Assembly (NCBI GenBank): GCA_030149625.1
Contig: JASLHP010000347.1
Location: forward strand, 1 to 5,972
DNA length: 5,972 bases
Source: Solirubrobacteraceae bacterium
GTDB taxonomy: Bacteria; Actinomycetota; Thermoleophilia; Solirubrobacterales; Solirubrobacteraceae
Reading direction: 5' to 3'
Part shown: one piece after another, positions 4,505 through 5,972 of the stretch
How the letters are laid out: each line of letters starts with the position of its first letter
How positions within the stretch are numbered: the first letter of the stretch is position 1
Notes under the pieces: generated by a model
Told to the model about the DNA's origin: nothing
The model's input: the letters and a program-made list of their open reading frames with translations, nothing else
The model's database searches: none
Translations under genes and position numbers: made by a program

Positions 4505-5972
4505 ATGCCCAGGACCCGCCAGCAGAACGTCACCGCCGCTCAGTGGAGCGCCAACGGAGCCGCCCTCGGCTCGCCCGACCTCACGATCGCCGACAACCAG
4601 GTCTTCGGGACGAACGTCTTCTCCCCGGCCGTCCAGCGCCGGCGGCTGCCGAAGCACGTCTACAAGGCGCTGCAGCGGACGCTCGCGCGCGGCGAGGCGC
4701 TCGACACCTCGCTCGCCGACGCGGTCGCGCAGGCGATGAAGGAATGGGCGATGGAGAAGGGCGCCACGCACTACACGCACTGGTTCCAGCCGCTGACGGG
4801 CTCGACGGCCGAGAAGCACGACTCGTTCTACGGCCCCGCGGGCGACGGCACGGCGATCGCGGAGTTCTCCGGCAAGGAGCTGATCCAGGGCGAGCCCGAC
4901 GCATCGTCGTTTCCCACGGGTGGCATCCGCGCGACGTTCGAGGCGCGCGGCTACACGGCGTGGGACCCGACGAGCCCAGCATTCATCCTCGAGAACCCCA
5001 ACGGTGCGCTGCTGTGCATCCCGACGGCGTTCACGTCGTGGACGGGTGAGGCGCTCGACCACAAGATCCCGCTGCTGCGCTCGATGGACGCGCTGTCGGG
5101 CGTCGCGATCAAGGCGCTCGAGCTGCTCGGCGTCGAGGACGCCTCGCGCGTGTTCACGACGACCGGCTGCGAGCAGGAGTACTTCCTGATCGACGAGCAG
5201 TATTTCTTCGAACGCCCCGACCTCGTGACGACCGGGCGCACGCTGTTCGGCGCGAAACCGCCGAAGGGCCACGAGCTCGACGACCACTACTTCGGGTCGA
5301 TCCCGGAAAGGGTGCTCGCGTACATGCTCGAGGTCGAGCTCGAGCTCGCCAAGCTCGGGATCCCGATCAAGACGCGTCACAACGAGGTCGCGCCCAACCA
5401 GTTCGAGGTCGCGCCGATCTTCGAGAACTCGAACGTCGGCTCCGACCACCAGATGCTGACGATGCAGATCATGCAGAACACGGCCCGGCGCTACGGGCTG
5501 ATCTGCCTGCTGCACGAGAAGCCGTTCGCGGGCGTCAACGGCTCGGGCAAGCACAACAACTGGTCGATGGGTACGGACACCGGCCTGAACCTGCTCGACC
5601 CGGGCGACACGCCGGCGGAGAACCTGCAGTTCCTGTTCTTCTGCGCGGCCGTCATCCAGGCGGTCAACAAGCACCAGCAACTGCTGCGCGCGTCGATCGC
5701 CAGCGCCGGACAGGACCATCGCCTGGGCGCCAACGAGGCGCCGCCCGCGATCATCTCGATCTTCCTGGGCGCGGAGCTCGAGAAGGTCTTCGGCGCGATC
5801 GAGGCGGGCAAGGTGCAGGCCTCCAAGCCGGGCTCTTTCCTGGGGCTTGGCACACCGGTGCTGCCGGCGCTTCCACTGCACGGAGGCGACCGCAACCGCA
5901 CGAGCCCGTTCGCGTTCACGGGCAACAAGTTCGAGTTCCGCGCGCTCGGCTCCAACGCCTCGCCGGCGTGGC
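4505..5972 (+). CDS. glnN: type III glutamine synthetase (GSIII), C-terminus beyond window
   Basis: Glutamine synthetase condenses ammonia and glutamate with ATP in the cytoplasm to make glutamine, the main route of ammonium assimilation. The visible 489 codons are uninterrupted and run off the right edge; GSIII proteins are usually about 700 residues. The GSIII-type N-terminal region (about 30-160) includes VFGTNVFS and [11 protein letters not shown]. The catalytic domain follows: [20 protein letters not shown] (163-182), metal-ligand region EQEYFLID (223-230), [17 protein letters not shown] (291-307), [19 protein letters not shown] (337-355) with the active-site loop and H350, [20 protein letters not shown] (395-414) and [10 protein letters not shown] (475-484). 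These long motifs are diagnostic of type III rather than the shorter type I enzyme. No key residue appears altered in the part seen. ATG 4505 is used, with AGGAGG 14 nt upstream. It is co-directional with the lipoprotein gene but separated from it by 271 bp, so it probably has its own promoter. Confidence 0.96.
   Translation, partial: MPRTRQQNVTAAQWSANGAALGSPDLTIADNQVFGTNVFSPAVQRRRLPKHVYKALQRTLARGEALDTSLADAVAQAMKEWAMEKGATHYTHWFQPLTGSTAEKHDSFYGPAGDGTAIAEFSGKELIQGEPDASSFPTGGIRATFEARGYTAWDPTSPAFILENPNGALLCIPTAFTSWTGEALDHKIPLLRSMDALSGVAIKALELLGVEDASRVFTTTGCEQEYFLIDEQYFFERPDLVTTGRTLFGAKPPKGHELDDHYFGSIPERVLAYMLEVELELAKLGIPIKTRHNEVAPNQFEVAPIFENSNVGSDHQMLTMQIMQNTARRYGLICLLHEKPFAGVNGSGKHNNWSMGTDTGLNLLDPGDTPAENLQFLFFCAAVIQAVNKHQQLLRASIASAGQDHRLGANEAPPAIISIFLGAELEKVFGAIEAGKVQASKPGSFLGLGTPVLPALPLHGGDRNRTSPFAFTGNKFEFRALGSNASPAW

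Noticed and set aside
4475..5881. Minus-strand 468-codon open frame opposite glnN
   Set aside because: It is Arg/Leu/Val-rich low-complexity translation antisense to a gene whose own frame carries all GSIII motifs; no motif or ribosome-binding site supports it.

Overview
This high-GC window looks like actinobacterial chromosome. A Thermoleophilia/Solirubrobacterales-type organism is the best guess, inferred from three things together: YrbEA/YrbEB/Mkl-type lipid-transport genes, an actinobacterial-style MMPL transporter and a type III glutamine synthetase. No marker gene is present, so the placement is an inference.

Positions 1-3407 hold a minus-strand operon, transcribed right to left: yrbEA (2601-3407), yrbEB (1804-2604), an Mkl-type ABC ATPase (959-1801) and the first 302 codons of an RND/MMPL-family exporter (906 down to the window edge). 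The first three genes are tightly packed, with a GTGA overlap and then a 2-bp gap. They encode a heterodimeric permease plus ATPase of the MCE/Mla lipid transporter class. No MCE substrate-binding protein is visible, so any MCE genes must lie beyond the left edge or elsewhere. The MMPL gene follows the ATPase after 52 bp, which suggests joint handling of lipids or other hydrophobic molecules at the envelope.

Positions 3408-3567 form a divergent control region with several perfect inverted repeats: TCGCGTA-N4-TACGCGA, CTGAGCGCTCAG and GCGCCAC-N7-GTGGCGC. It also carries a plausible sigma-70-type promoter for the rightward gene. That gene (about 3568-4233) encodes an unrecognised secreted lipoprotein with a lipobox (LALAGC) and a probable beta-sandwich domain. 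A perfect 22-bp palindrome lies inside its signal-peptide coding sequence.

Positions 4234-4504 are intergenic. The first 110 bp or so are four degenerate tandem copies of a GC-rich unit with the invariant core CGGAG-N3-GACGCC, starting right at the lipoprotein stop codon. The rest is unremarkable apart from a strong Shine-Dalgarno sequence.

Positions 4505-5972 encode the first 489 residues of a type III glutamine synthetase (GlnN), cut off by the right edge. All signature motifs seen so far are intact.

No tRNA, rRNA, CRISPR array, insertion sequence or phage gene was seen. The gene families are known. The least explained parts are the palindrome-rich divergent region, the 22-bp coding palindrome, the tandem repeats before glnN and the coupling of an MMPL exporter to a YrbE-Mkl importer module.
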